From contig JAQTWX010000010.1 in the NCBI GenBank assembly GCA_028689065.1, positions 1-37,300 on the forward strand: a stretch of 37,300 bases of DNA. The letters run 5' to 3'. Under the pieces are notes generated by a model that was not told where the DNA came from, searched no databases, and saw only the letters and a list, made by a program, of their open reading frames with translations. Origin of the DNA: Candidatus Altimarinota bacterium (GTDB taxonomy: Bacteria > Patescibacteriota > Gracilibacteria > BD1-5 > UBA2023). The position numbers and the translations under genes were made by a program. Within the stretch, counting starts at the first letter, position 1. Every line of letters begins with the position of its first letter. Shown piece by piece: positions 11,095-20,936 of the stretch.

Positions 11095-11113
11095 GGAACC
11101 GATAAAATCGGTT
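11095..11113 (-). terminator. Terminator after the four-helix membrane protein
   Basis: The arms 11097-11103 and 11107-11113 (AACCGAT/ATCGGTT) pair around AAA. On the minus strand the stem is followed by CC and a run of six U. It lies between the membrane protein ending at 11248 and typA starting at 11050, so it most likely ends the upstream transcript. It could instead act as an attenuator in a typA leader. Confidence 0.55.
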
Positions 11114-11247
11114 GTACTTAAAAAGTTACCGGGAGTATATGGAGAAAAGGGAAAAAGTAAAAAGATTTTGGAGTAATTTTATATTAAATTGACAGCTTAT
11201 CAGTCTCTCTTGTATTTTCTCGGAAAGAATCTGTATATTTAATATTA

Positions 11248-11868
11248 TTATAAAGGAAGAGTCATATTTTTCTTGTTTGGATCGTTTTTTCCGAGTATAT
11301 CTTCGTATTCAGCAAGGAGAGATTCATTCGCTCATGTATTTTCCACATACATAGTATTTAGAAAATCCTGTTTCTTTTCACGATAATAAAGGAGTCCTCC
11401 AAATGAGATGAAAATCGATCCAATACACTGAAAGATGATCCCATCACCTATGATGATATTCTGATAAAAAAGGATAAATCCTCGAATGGAATTAAAAATA
11501 ACGAGCGTGAGAAGAAGAAGAGTAATCCCTGATGCAATGATAATAGTATGATCTGAGAAAGTAAGATTTGCTCGAGTTTTTAATTTCTCTTTTCCTGTCC
11601 CTGAAAGAAGTAGGAAACAAAGAATGCTATTTATAAGAATGATAATATATCCAATATATCCAGCATTTATACCAAAAGCACTACCGCTAAAAGAGATATC
11701 TAAAATAGAAAACCAATTGAGAAAAAGTGAAAAAAGAGAAAGGAGAATACCAATACTGATTACCCGAGAACTTTTGGAAAGATAGAGAAAATTGAAACTC
11801 AGACGAGCAAGCACGGAATGTATTTTATTTTTTAGTTTCCGATTTTTCGAATTTGTTATATAATCCAT
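11248..11868 (-). CDS. Four-helix integral membrane protein, unknown
   Basis: A 206-residue protein with one in-frame TGA (11332-11334) near the C-terminus. Reading it as Gly adds a soluble tail GANESLLAEYEDILGKND that ends in TAA. After a basic N-terminus of about 33 residues there are four hydrophobic spans (about 35-55, 67-88, 107-128 and 140-160), with GKEKLKTR-type loops on the cytosolic side. No known motif is seen. It stands alone on its transcript, with a terminator after it. Function unknown. Confidence 0.7.
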
Positions 11869-11984
11869 AATAATAAAAGAGAAGGTAATTTGAGATGTAT
11901 TGCAGGCTCGATTATAGGAAAATAAGTTTTTTGTAAAGAAAAAGAAAACAAATCGCTCATTTATTTTAATTTAATACGTTATTT

Positions 11985-12278
11985 ATGCAAAAGAAACAAC
12001 TCAAAGAAAATACTTTTTTTATATTTCTTTTGTTTATAAAAGATTTTTTTATCTCTCTTGTCCAAAGTCTTGGTCTTTTTGCACAGAATTTAATAGGAAG
12101 AGAACAAAAACCACTCAAAGAAAATAAGTTTCTTGATAGTATGAATTTCTTTTTTCAGATTGGTCCAAAGTCTTTCTGGAAAGCTCCATCTGGTATAAAA
12201 ATAGGAAGAAGTATTAGTACTCTCCTTCATTATATTTTCAAAAAAGAAGAAATGTTTATTGAAAAAAGAAAAAAATAA
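11985..12278 (+). CDS. Small protein with hydrophobic N-terminus, unknown
   Basis: A 97-residue frame from ATG to TAA, with no TGA. Residues 10-35 are strongly hydrophobic (FFIFLLFIKDFFISLVQ) and the rest is basic, ending in KKEEMFIEKRKK. It lies 25 bases before the prepilin-like gene and is probably co-transcribed with it. I do not recognise a family. A role beside the pilin-like genes is only inference. Confidence 0.5.
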   Translation: MQKKQLKENTFFIFLLFIKDFFISLVQSLGLFAQNLIGREQKPLKENKFLDSMNFFFQIGPKSFWKAPSGIKIGRSISTLLHYIFKKEEMFIEKRKK

Positions 12279-12303
12279 TCTTTAATTTTTAGTTTTTTGG
12301 AAA

Positions 12304-13434
12304 ATGAAGTCCACTACCATAAAAAACAACATCAAAAAAACAACATCAAAAAAACTATTGATTAACAACTTTTCTGGCTTTACTTTAATAGAAATGATAG
12401 TTTCTATTACTATCTTTTCCATGATTATTGTTATGGCATTTGATGCTATGGGAAATATCGGAGTTATTCGAAATAAACTATCGAGCCGACTTGACCTTAA
12501 TAATGAACTTTATAATGTTACAGAAAAATTTATTAATCTTATAAAAACAGGAGGAGATATCGATTATGAAGAATATTGGAATAGACAAACAGTGGGTACT
12601 ACCACTGCATCATGACACTATGATATATTTTCTGGTTTTGGAAATTATGGAAGTGGTGGATTGGGGGAAAATTACGGAGATGGGCTTTATTATTGTGTAA
12701 GTGGTAACGGAACATCCATGGGAACTGGATGATGTCTTGTTGGTAACCAAAAACAGCGATATGGACAGTATCGTCAGCAATTTATCGACTATAATTCCAA
12801 TGCAAATGGAGATGGTGGTGATGAGAATGGAGATGGAAAAATTCAATGAGATGATGATGATGAAGATCTTGGGGTGGGACCAATAGTTTTGACTGGAGGA
12901 GTTGGAATGAAAGAACTCTATCTCTTGAAAAAAGGAATAACACCAGAAAGAACATATTTTCGATGGACATTAAAACTTGATCCGAATGCACCACCTGGTG
13001 CGAGTTGTGAGACATCAGGAGTTCATATGGGGAGTGGGGAATGTCTCTGAAATATTCAGTTGCTTAATCTTGTTGGAAAGGATCTCGGATTGAGTCATTC
13101 CTGAGCAATTAATTCTGATGGAAGATACGATGGTATTATCGATACATGGGAATGTCGGGAAGATTTTTACTGTCCGGGAACTAATATTCCAAATGCTCTC
13201 GATACCGGATGGGTCGATATACTTCCTACGTGGGTGAATGTAAAAAATATAGACTTTTATCCGTATCCAGAGAAAGATTTTCGCTATGCATGGAGGGAAT
13301 CAAATAATGCAATCATATTGAGTTCCTATGTCAGAATCAATATGACTCTCGGACTTGCTTGGGAAAGACGTAAAAAAATAAAATGACCATCAGGTGATGT
13401 TTTTATTACTACAACTGTTAATCTTTCTCGCTAG
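12304..13434 (+). CDS. Type IV prepilin-like protein with acidic Asp/Gly loop
   Basis: A 376-residue protein rebuilt by reading six in-frame TGA codons as Gly (for example 12613-12615, 12847-12849 and 13384-13386). After a long basic leader of about 27 residues comes the prepilin signature GFTLIEMIVSITIFSMIIV, with the peptidase site after that Gly and Glu at mature position 5. This is typical of pseudopilins and type IV pilins that assemble through their N-terminal helix. The exported part has a run of Asp, Asn and Gly at residues 162-189 (DYNSNANGDGGDENGDGK followed by GDDDDEDLG), which resembles calcium-binding loops, and five or so Cys. It is followed by a PilX-like gene. It probably acts as a minor pilin or adhesin. 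It is longer than common major pilins. Confidence 0.85.
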
Positions 13435-13458
13435 TCTTTATTATTTTAATCTCCCATC

Positions 13459-14319
13459 ATGAAAAAAAATCACTCATGATCCGCTCTCATTATCAGTATA
13501 ATCATAACGATGATTATTATTCTCGTCGCTATTTATCTTCTCGATAAAATTGTTCCATTTTCGAGGGATATTAAAGGAATCGAGAATGGAAATATCGCCT
13601 ATTATAAAGCAAACACTGCTCTCAATGAAGCACTTCTTTCTATGTCTATTAGTACTCCATGATATGAAACAGGAAGTTCTTCTGTAGTAAATGGTTCCGG
13701 AATAGCCTACCAAGTTATAGCAATGGGAACAGTTCTTCCACGTCTATGAGAAGGAAATAGCGAATACGATAAAGATTGGGCAATACTTGCTCCAGGAAAG
13801 CCAATTCAACTCGTTTTATCAACAGGAATGAACTGGTCTACGTCTATTTTTAAATTTCGAGTTCCTGATCTGAATAGGGACGGAAATTGAGATGAAACTC
13901 TTTCTGGATGAACTGTTTTGCCGATTATTAATTGGGCACTTACAACGAATGGAGAAACACTTCAAGCAAGTGGAAGTCAGATTATGGCAAACAATATAAA
14001 TAATACAGATGTGAATCTTACTGGAAAAAATGGACTTACCCTTTCTGGTTCGGCTTATACTTTTGATTCTTTTTATACCACAAAATGTGGAACTCCAAAT
14101 GCTTGTACTCTTAAGCTTTCTCTTATAAATCCCCTCGTTCTTACGACCAATGAAATTGCACCATATCTCGAATATCAAGGGACTTTTAATGTTCCAATTC
14201 CACTTCAAACAGCTACTGTTGAGGCACAGGGATATGCCGGAGGATTTCGTAAGAATATCACTCGGTTTATACAACAAATGACTACCAATGAGGCACTTGA
14301 TTTTACCGTATTTCAATAA
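13459..14319 (+). CDS. PilX-like minor pilin assembly protein
   Basis: A 286-residue protein with five in-frame TGA codons read as Gly. The N-terminus MKKNHSGSALIISIIITMI, with the span continuing to about residue 28, matches the PilX/PulK-type start (G-x-A-L-hydrophobic, lacking the usual Glu5). The first G of this site (GSAL) is itself a TGA codon. The exported part contains VPDLNRDGNGDETLSGG, again Asp/Gly-rich, and a pair CGTPNAC at about 212-218 able to form a disulfide. It begins 24 bases after the prepilin gene and ends 9 bases before the pseudouridine synthase, suggesting one transcript. Role as a minor pilin is inferred from the N-terminus and position. Confidence 0.7.
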
Positions 14320-14328
14320 TTATTTTTC

Positions 14329-15291
14329 ATGAAACAATTCACTATCACTTCCAATGATTCGGGTCAACGATTGGATAAGTTTCTCAAAAAACTTATGCCC
14401 AATGCGGCATTAAGTCTTATTTACAAGCTTAATCGGAAGAATAATGTTAAAGTTAACAGAAAACGCGAAGATAATGAGTATAAACTCCAGGAAGGGGATA
14501 ATGTTCAGCTTTTTATAAAAGATGAAGAATATGATTTACTTACGATTATATCGAAACCATTGGTGCAGAAATCAGATAAAGAAGGATTGAATCGGAAAGA
14601 TATCGTTTATGAAGATGGAGAACTTCTTATTGTGAATAAGAATCCTGGAGTTATTGTTCATCCTGGGGATTTTAAAACAACAGAACTCTCGCTTATTGCT
14701 CAAGTTCAAGATTATCTTGGGTCGAAGCTTAATTCTCTTACTTTTAAACCGTCACTCATTCATAGAATCGATAAAGATACATCAGGAATTGTTATGATTG
14801 CCAAAACAAAACCTTCGCTTGATGTGATGCTCAAAGCTCTTCAATCCAATAAGATAGAGAAAGTCTATCTTGCAGTTTGTCTCGGAGTTCCTCCAGAGAC
14901 TCGTGGAGTTATCCGAAAGAAGCTTCGACGGCTCGAACATGCTGAACGGGAGAATAAAATCGTCATAGACAATGAAGGAGGACAAACTGCTGTTACTCAT
15001 TATCAGGTACTTGAGACTGAGATTCACGGCAAATATTCTCTTATAGAATGTCGACTGGAGACGGGGCGTATGCATCAGATTCGTGTCCATCTCGCCTCCT
15101 TAGGATGTCCTATCCTAGGAGATAATACCTATGGAAATAAACAGGAGAATGCTTTTGCAAAACGAACCTACGGGATTGGTCGACAACTTCTCCACGCAAG
15201 TCGTATTAGATTTACACATCCGAGTAAGAAAACAGAAGTTTCATATACAGCGAAACTCAAAGAAGATATGGCGGAGCTAGTTGGAAGATAA
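14329..15291 (+). CDS. RluA-family rRNA pseudouridine synthase (RluC/RluD type)
   Basis: Converts specific uridines in 23S rRNA (RluC/RluD type) to pseudouridine. The 320 residues match the family length. An S4 RNA-binding domain (SGQRLDKFLKKLMPN, about 11-25) is followed by the catalytic domain with IVNKNPGVIVHPG near 101, SLIHRIDKDTSG at 142-153 (nucleophile Asp148), the LETGRMHQIRVHLASLG motif near 240, and QLLHASRIRFTHP near 285. There is no in-frame TGA. The exact target cannot be told from sequence; RluD-like by overall layout. A bidirectional terminator follows. Confidence 0.93.
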   Translation: MKQFTITSNDSGQRLDKFLKKLMPNAALSLIYKLNRKNNVKVNRKREDNEYKLQEGDNVQLFIKDEEYDLLTIISKPLVQKSDKEGLNRKDIVYEDGELLIVNKNPGVIVHPGDFKTTELSLIAQVQDYLGSKLNSLTFKPSLIHRIDKDTSGIVMIAKTKPSLDVMLKALQSNKIEKVYLAVCLGVPPETRGVIRKKLRRLEHAERENKIVIDNEGGQTAVTHYQVLETEIHGKYSLIECRLETGRMHQIRVHLASLGCPILGDNTYGNKQENAFAKRTYGIGRQLLHASRIRFTHPSKKTEVSYTAKLKEDMAELVGR

Positions 15292-15307
15292 GTATGCTAC
15301 ATTTCAT

Positions 15308-15340
15308 AAAACACTTTCATTATTTTAATGAAAGTGTTTT
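15308..15340. terminator. Bidirectional terminator between convergent genes
   Basis: The arms 15308-15321 and 15327-15340 (AAAACACTTTCATT and its complement) pair perfectly around ATTTT. U-runs form on both strands. It lies between the pseudouridine synthase stop (15291) and the convergent secreted-protein stop (15350), so it can end both transcripts. Confidence 0.85.
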
Positions 15341-15349
15341 TGTATATTT

Positions 15350-16258
15350 TTAATTCATAGGAGCTTGAGCATTCGATGCTTTATAAATAACTTGCCCGAT
15401 AGGGTTTAAGAGTTTCTTGAGTGAAACTCTTAAGTCTATATAGTCTTGAAGTATAAATTCGAGAACTACATGAGAAGCATAAGTTTTTTCAAACTCTGAA
15501 AAAGCAAACATTGCTTGAGGAAAGATTTCTTTCGTATGATTTATCTCATTAGTTATTTTTGCAGAAGTTTTATTTATTAACTGAGTCATGTATTCGAGAT
15601 TATCTTCTTTTTCTCCATCAAGTGCATTATAATATGACCGAATAGATTCTCTTGAAGCCTGATCAAGATAATTGAGATAATATCGGTAATTACAATATTG
15701 ATAAGTGGTATTATCAAGAATTGTTTTCTTGAGAGAAAGTTCAGACATATCCTGGATACCTCGACAATCTTTCTTTTTCAAAATCTGAAGTTGTTGCTCA
15801 TATTTTTTTTTCGTATTGGACTGAGTTGTTGGAATTTTTTTCAGAAGATTATCAATAATTCGAATTTTTGTATTTATAACCGCACAGACATAAATATTAT
15901 TCATTGTCTCTTTATAAACATAGGATGCAGCTTCAAGAAACTCTGGATTAGTATCACTCCCTATTGTAGATATTTTGGACGAATCCGCCTTTATACCATC
16001 GAGATAGTTTTTATAATATTTAAAACAGTCCCTTTTTTTAGGATCTTCGTAACAATTTGTATTGATGCTTAGATAATTTATTCTGTCTATTTTTAGTAGA
16101 TTGTTTTTCTTCCAATCTGACCATGGTTGTGAAATATCTGAACAAAAAGCATTAACATTATTCGTATATTTTGCATAAAGAGGGTCATTTGGTATATCTG
16201 CAGCAAAAATATTCCCAAAAGAGAGAAGTGAGAGAATAAGAATGAAGATGATTTTCAT
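15350..16258 (-). CDS. Secreted cysteine-containing protein, unknown
   Basis: A 302-residue protein starting at ATG 16256-16258, chosen because it gives a clean signal peptide (MKIIFILILSLLSFGNIFAAD, cleaved after about residue 20). An upstream in-frame ATG would overlap the ATPase gene. The mature part is helical and Tyr-rich, with six Cys (FCSD, TNCYEDPKKRDCF, VCAV, KDCRG, QYCNYRYY), consistent with disulfides after export. No family is recognised and no TGA is used. It follows the VirD4/TraG-like ATPase by 19 bases, so the two are co-transcribed and may work together at the envelope. Confidence 0.7.
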   Translation of the reverse strand: MKIIFILILSLLSFGNIFAADIPNDPLYAKYTNNVNAFCSDISQPWSDWKKNNLLKIDRINYLSINTNCYEDPKKRDCFKYYKNYLDGIKADSSKISTIGSDTNPEFLEAASYVYKETMNNIYVCAVINTKIRIIDNLLKKIPTTQSNTKKKYEQQLQILKKKDCRGIQDMSELSLKKTILDNTTYQYCNYRYYLNYLDQASRESIRSYYNALDGEKEDNLEYMTQLINKTSAKITNEINHTKEIFPQAMFAFSEFEKTYASHVVLEFILQDYIDLRVSLKKLLNPIGQVIYKASNAQAPMN

Positions 16259-16277
16259 AAAAAACACAAAGAAATTG

Positions 16278-18677
16278 TTAAGCACCAATCCGAAAAATGA
16301 TTTCTTTTTCGATAAATTCTCTATCTCGACCATACTTGAGTCGAGATAGTTCCTTATAAGCTTTTGCAAGCATCGGGTCACCTTTTTCGGTATAGGGATT
16401 TACTGGATTCAGACTAAAAGCTGAACTTGCTTGCCCATCGATACAGAGACGCATAACTGCCTTACGATTATCGATATTTACAAGATCTTGATTTGAGAAA
16501 ATTGGAGCAAAATCTTTTGCAATAAATTCCGCATCTTCTGGTCCGATTCGGTAACAAATCTTATTCGCTACGTTACCGAAAATCGCATCCTTGAGATTTA
16601 GACTCGACTTTGTGAGAGCATCAGATTTCTGGAGCTGACCGAGATACTGGTGAGCAATGACAAGCCCGAGGCGGTATTTACGAGCTTCGGAAAGGATGGA
16701 TTCGATAGAATCAGTAACATAGTTCTGAAACTCATCGATATAAAGGAAGAAATCACTTCGTTCTTCTTTTGCGATATTTTGCCTTCGCATTGCTGCCATC
16801 TGAATCTTGGAAACCATGATAAGCCCCAGAAGAGTGGAATTAATATCCCCGAGTGTTCCTTTTGAGAGATTGATAAAAAGGAGTTTTTTCTGTTGCATAA
16901 CATCAAATATATCGAAAGAACTTTTGGTCTGTCCGATAATATTTCGCATCATTGTATTGGTAATAAATCCTCCGAATTTTGCAGCAAAATACGGAATGAT
17001 TTCTCCTTTTTCACGATCTCCCATCTTGGCGAAAGTAAAATCCCACCACGCTTTAACGACTGGATTCTTGAGTGTACGACGACGCTCTTTCTGAAAATCA
17101 TCATCCGTAAAGAGTCGCATGATGTCCGTAAGTGCACACCCACCTGGGTAGTCCATGAGTGTCAGAACACCATTTCGAAAATAGTCTTGGATTCGCGGAC
17201 CGAAGATTTCCGGACCAAAGAGCTTAATCATAATATTCATGGCATCTTGGGCTACTACTTGTTTTTCATCGTCGGTTGTTGCCTCAAGCATATTGATACC
17301 CATCGGACGGGACATATCTGCAGGATCGAAATAGATGACATCATCGGCACGTTCTCGTGGAACAAAAGGAAGGAGATCAAGTGCAAGTTCTCCATGCGGA
17401 TCCATGATAGCACATCCGTTCCCGAGTTTGAAATCCTGGCGTGCCATTACTTGAAGCTCTGTCGATTTACCAGTACCAGTCTGTCAAATAATGTAGAAAT
17501 GTCGAAAACGATCTTCACTTTTTACGCGAACCTCCTTGGTAACTCCTTTGTAGGTATTGTATCCGAGAAGTATTCCCTCATTTGGGAGATTTACGGGAGC
17601 TTTTACGATTTTAAAGTTCTGCCAACGAATCTCGGGAGTTTTATTGTATTTAGAATGAGGGAAGTGGAATATAGAAGCAATTTCCTCGATATTGAGGACT
17701 GATTTTTTTCCGAAAACAAAAGGGAAATAGCGGAAAATATATTCTCTCATAAAACCATCAAGATTTGTTTTCTTTTTTGGTTTGAAACCATTTCCCATAG
17801 CAACAGAATACTGGGAAAAAGAGGAAGTGATATTTTTCAGTTCCGATTCGACCATATAAGCATCCTCTCCTGTAGTGATTATCCGTATAGTTACTTCGTA
17901 TCCAGTCTTTTTTCGTTTCTCTTTCATTATTCCATCCTCATCTTCACCTTCGCTCGATTCTTCCTTTTTTTCATTAGGAGAAGAGAAAAGTACGCTCAAA
18001 AATCCGGTAATCCAAGAAAATGGGTTTAGGGAGAATTTCGATCCTTTATGTTTCTCGGTCTTTTTTACTGATTTCTGCCAAGTATCGGATATGGGAGAGA
18101 GAAGAATCTGGATGGATGCGGCTTCAGTTTCGGTGAGTTTTCCGAGTGTTGAGAGAACTGTATTCATCGGATCGCTCTCGAGTTTTTGATAGGTTTTAAT
18201 CGGGTAATGAAAAGATTTAGAAAGTATTAATTCTACTCCTTTTACTACTTTTTTATCTCGAAAGATATCAATTTCCCCTGTTTCATCAATAACCGCATCG
18301 CTATAAAAAGCACTAATTTGCTTTTCAATGAGATTTTTTGCTTTTTTTGGAACAACGATATAGAAGTATATTTCCTGATTATGAGCTACATATTCAAGAG
18401 AAATGTAGTCTTGACCGAAAAGTTTTGATTTAAGTCCTCAGGAATGGAGAGATTTGAGTGACGAGAGAAGTTGTTCCATGAGACTAATTTGCTCTTTGAA
18501 ATCACGAGTTGTTTCTTTACGTTCATCTTGTTCACTTTCTTTCTTTGGAATAAGAATACGAAGAAATACCATATCAATGGAACGTTGAAAATCTATCCGT
18601 CGCTTTGTATGGAGAAAAATAACAAAAAGAAGGATAGTAATAAAGACGAGAATGAGAATGAGTTCGCTTGGAGTCAT
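16278..18677 (-). CDS. VirD4/TraG/TrwB-like membrane ATPase (type IV coupling protein family)
   Basis: A 799-residue protein joined across two in-frame TGA codons (18438-18440, 17484-17486). The second encodes Gly398, the first residue of the Walker A motif GQTGTGKST (398-406). An N-terminal membrane span (about 3-24) leads to a long cytosolic part. The ATPase domain has Walker B FFLYIDEFQNY (Asp648, Glu649), MDPHGELALDL near 425 and IAHQYLGQLQ near 680, as in DNA-translocating coupling proteins of type IV secretion and conjugation. No relaxase or VirB genes are in the window, so conjugation is not supported. Proteins of this kind are common in CPR genomes and may act in DNA uptake or with pili. 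A linker of basic and acidic repeats lies at about 210-270. Confidence 0.85.
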
Positions 18678-18711
18678 CGGAATAAATAGTCCAAAGATAA
18701 GAATTTCCTTT

Positions 18712-18739
18712 ATTGTACCAGAAAAGCAGAAAAATTCAA
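18712..18739 (-). promoter_or_regulatory. Promoter for the VirD4/TraG-like ATPase
   Basis: On the minus strand TTGAAT (18734-18739) and TACAAT (18712-18717) are separated by 16 bases, close to the sigma70 consensus. The start of transcription would be near 18705, giving a leader of about 28 bases. It is back-to-back with the promoter of the glycosyltransferase gene. Confidence 0.6.
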
Positions 18740-18749
18740 AAAGAAGCAG

Positions 18750-18776
18750 TTGATTTTTTGTGTTTTATCTTATACT
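18750..18776 (+). promoter_or_regulatory. Promoter for the WecG/TagA glycosyltransferase
   Basis: TTGATT (18750-18755) and TATACT (18771-18776) are 15 bases apart, slightly short but a good -10. The ATG at 18808 would be about 25 bases from the transcription start. Confidence 0.5.
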
Positions 18777-18807
18777 AAAGAAAAATTTCTAAAAATAACC
18801 GCGAAAA

Positions 18808-19554
18808 ATGAATAAAAACCTCACAGAAGTACTCTCTAGACTCACTCTTACTGATACTGAAAATACCACAAAAGATATTCTTGAAAGCTATAAAGAAAAA
18901 GTCCATGGTATTATTCATTTTCTTTATTTTGCGAATATCATTCTTACTAGACTTGATAATGATGAAAATACCTTAAAAGAAGAAGAATATAAGAAATCAA
19001 TTCTCTCCAGTGATTTCCTTCTTCCAGACGGAATAGCTCTCAAGCTTCTCTATCAAAAATACCTAAAGAAGAAACTTTCGAACCTGAATGGAACGGATTT
19101 TCTTCCCTATTTTCTCTCTCATATTCCACATAATCAGAAAGTAGAAATATTTCTTTATGGAGCTATTGAAGAAGTAGCTCAAAAATCAGCAGCATACATA
19201 ACACAGACTTTCGGATTTCCCGTTATTTCTGTTCAAAATGGATTCCAAGAATTTAACTGGAGTACTATGTCACAAAAAGAAGAAGGGGTTCTTCGAATAC
19301 TTTTGGTCGGACGATGAAGTCCACTCCAGGAGCTTTGGGTGGAGAATAATCGAGAAAAAATAGAAACAATGCAGTGTCTCGTATTCACGGTCGGTGGACT
19401 TCTCGATTTTTGGGCATGAGAAGAAAAACGCGCCCCTCTCTGGATGCGAAACATAAAAATAGAGTGGCTCTATCGAGCGATTTCCAATCCGAAAAAGAAT
19501 CTAAAAAAGACGCTCGTAAGTTTACAATTATTAAAATTCCTCATAAAAAAATAA
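18808..19554 (+). CDS. WecG/TagA/CpsF family glycosyltransferase
   Basis: GT26 enzymes add ManNAc, ManNAcA or glucose to lipid-linked sugars for wall teichoic acid, enterobacterial common antigen or capsule. The 248 residues fit the family (about 240). Landmarks are SDFLLPDGIALKLLYQ near 69, NGTDFLP near 98, a FLYGA strand, SVQNGFQEF near 148, LLVGRGSPLQELWVE near 166 and FTVGGLLDFWAGE, then the C-terminal PLWMRNIKIEWLYRAISNP. Two TGA codons are read as Gly, one in GRGSP and one in WAGE, both at positions usually Gly in the family. The stop codon lies inside the terminator hairpin. Together with the LCP protein it suggests the cell makes a surface glycopolymer. Confidence 0.9.
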
Positions 19555-19579
19555 TTCCGAATTTTCGGAATTATTTTTT
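19546..19579. terminator. Bidirectional terminator holding both stop codons
   Basis: The arms 19546-19560 and 19565-19579 (AATAATTCCGA core) form a perfect 15-bp stem with an ATTT loop. The TAA of the glycosyltransferase (19552-19554) is in the left arm, and the TAA of the convergent small gene (19578-19580) touches the right arm. Confidence 0.85.
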
Positions 19580-19826
19580 AAATTTCTTCACTTCATCTTC
19601 GTTTCAGACTTCTCGCTTCTATTTTCTTCTCCAGTTTTCGTTTCGTATTATTTACTTTGTGCATAATTTTTCTTTCTGCTTTTTCGGCAAGTTTTTTCTC
19701 AGTTTTCCGGCGGAAAGTAGCTTTACGTTCGGATTTTGCAAGAGCTTTTTGTTTCCGGATTTCGTCTTGGATTTCTCGCCTTGTTTTCTTGGGTTTAGTT
19801 AGTGAGATTTCTGAAAAAGAAGTCAT
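19578..19826 (-). CDS. Small highly basic helical protein
   Basis: An 82-residue protein; an in-frame TGA at 19593-19595 read as Gly extends it by GSEEI to a TAA. Almost the whole chain is Lys/Arg/Glu/Ala-rich (KKTRREIQDEIRKQKALAK, and an RKTEKKLAEKAERK repeat), predicting a long charged helix or coiled coil. It could bind RNA or ribosomes, but nothing specific is recognised. It sits just upstream of rlmN's end on the same strand, with 20 bases between the rlmN stop and its start, so it is probably the last gene of the rlmN transcript. Confidence 0.6.
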
Positions 19827-19846
19827 AATTAAATAGAACGAATGTA

Positions 19847-20893
19847 TTATTTTTCTTCTTGTTCCTTGAGTGCAAGTTGTCCACAGGCAGCATCAATATC
19901 ATCTCCCATGGTGTGGCGGATGGTGGAAGGAACTCCTGCTACTTCCAGAGCATCTTGGAATTTCTTAATCATAACTTTGGAAGTCGGGAGCATTTTGGAA
20001 TCGGAACTTCCTTCTCCCGGATTATATGGAATGAAATTCACATGAGCGAGTCGTCCTCGAAGAAGGTCGGCAAGTGCTTTTGCATACTCTGGACGATCGG
20101 TGAGACCGTTTATCATGATGTACTCGTAGAAAATCCGTTTATTGGTCTTCGCCACATATGCATCGAGCGCCTCCATAAGCTTGTCGAGCGGATATGTTTG
20201 CTCTACTGGCATAATACTCTTACGAGCTTCATCGGTCGGAGCATGAAGGGAAATAGCAAGCGAAACCTGAGGAAAATCCTCGGCGATTTTGTTGATACCT
20301 GGAACGATTCCACAGGTAGAAACGGTAATTCGACGACTGGAAAGATCGAGTTTTTTCTGTCCAGAAGCTATTTCTATCGAACGCTTCACATTTTCGTAGT
20401 TGAGGAATGGTTCTCCCATACCCATATATACGATATTTCGGAGTTTTTTATCTTCTTTCGTCAGGTGATTTACTGCAATCATAATCTGTTCCACGATTTC
20501 AGTGAAATCGAGATTCCGCGTGAGTCCGAGTTTTCCGGTTGCACAGAAACTGCATGCCATAGGACATCCGACCTGACAAGAAACACAGAGAGTGTTTCGC
20601 CCTGATAAGTGTCGCATAATAACTGCTTCGAGGAACTTGTTATCGTACGTTTCGATAAGGAACTTGGTCGTCTGTCCATCGTCCGAAGTCACGCTGGATT
20701 TCACTTTGAGCGAAGTGAAATAACAAGTGGTTTTCAGAAGATCACGGAGCTCTTTCGGAATCGTCGTCATAGCATCGAAATCCGTTACGAGATCCTTGTA
20801 GATCGCGTGTTCTATCTGGGCATATCGAAAATTCTTGTGCCCGTGTTCCAGAAGGAATGCCTTGAGTTTAGTTTCGTCGTAAATGGAGAACAT
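19847..20893 (-). CDS. rlmN: 23S rRNA (adenine-2503-C2)-methyltransferase RlmN
   Basis: A radical SAM enzyme that methylates C2 of A2503 in 23S rRNA (and A37 in some tRNAs). The 348 residues match the family. The cluster motif C110-x3-C114-x2-C117 lies in VGCPMACSFCATG. GMGEPFLNYENV near 160, SLHAPTDEARKSIMP near 217 and the catalytic C-terminal Cys337 in DDIDAACGQL are all present. The start aligns with family members. No TGA is used, and the gene looks more GC-rich than its neighbours. No Shine-Dalgarno is present. A terminator of the upstream gene lies 40-70 bases before the start. Confidence 0.96.
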   Translation of the reverse strand: MFSIYDETKLKAFLLEHGHKNFRYAQIEHAIYKDLVTDFDAMTTIPKELRDLLKTTCYFTSLKVKSSVTSDDGQTTKFLIETYDNKFLEAVIMRHLSGRNTLCVSCQVGCPMACSFCATGKLGLTRNLDFTEIVEQIMIAVNHLTKEDKKLRNIVYMGMGEPFLNYENVKRSIEIASGQKKLDLSSRRITVSTCGIVPGINKIAEDFPQVSLAISLHAPTDEARKSIMPVEQTYPLDKLMEALDAYVAKTNKRIFYEYIMINGLTDRPEYAKALADLLRGRLAHVNFIPYNPGEGSSDSKMLPTSKVMIKKFQDALEVAGVPSTIRHTMGDDIDAACGQLALKEQEEK

Positions 20894-20936
20894 TGAATAG
20901 TTAAGAGTTATGAACTTTTAATTTTTAGAAGAAAAG

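Noticed and set aside
16278-18677. Conjugative element suggested by the VirD4/TraG-like ATPase
   Set aside because: No relaxase, origin-like repeats, integrase or mating-pair genes lie within the window, and the flanking genes are chromosomal housekeeping genes.
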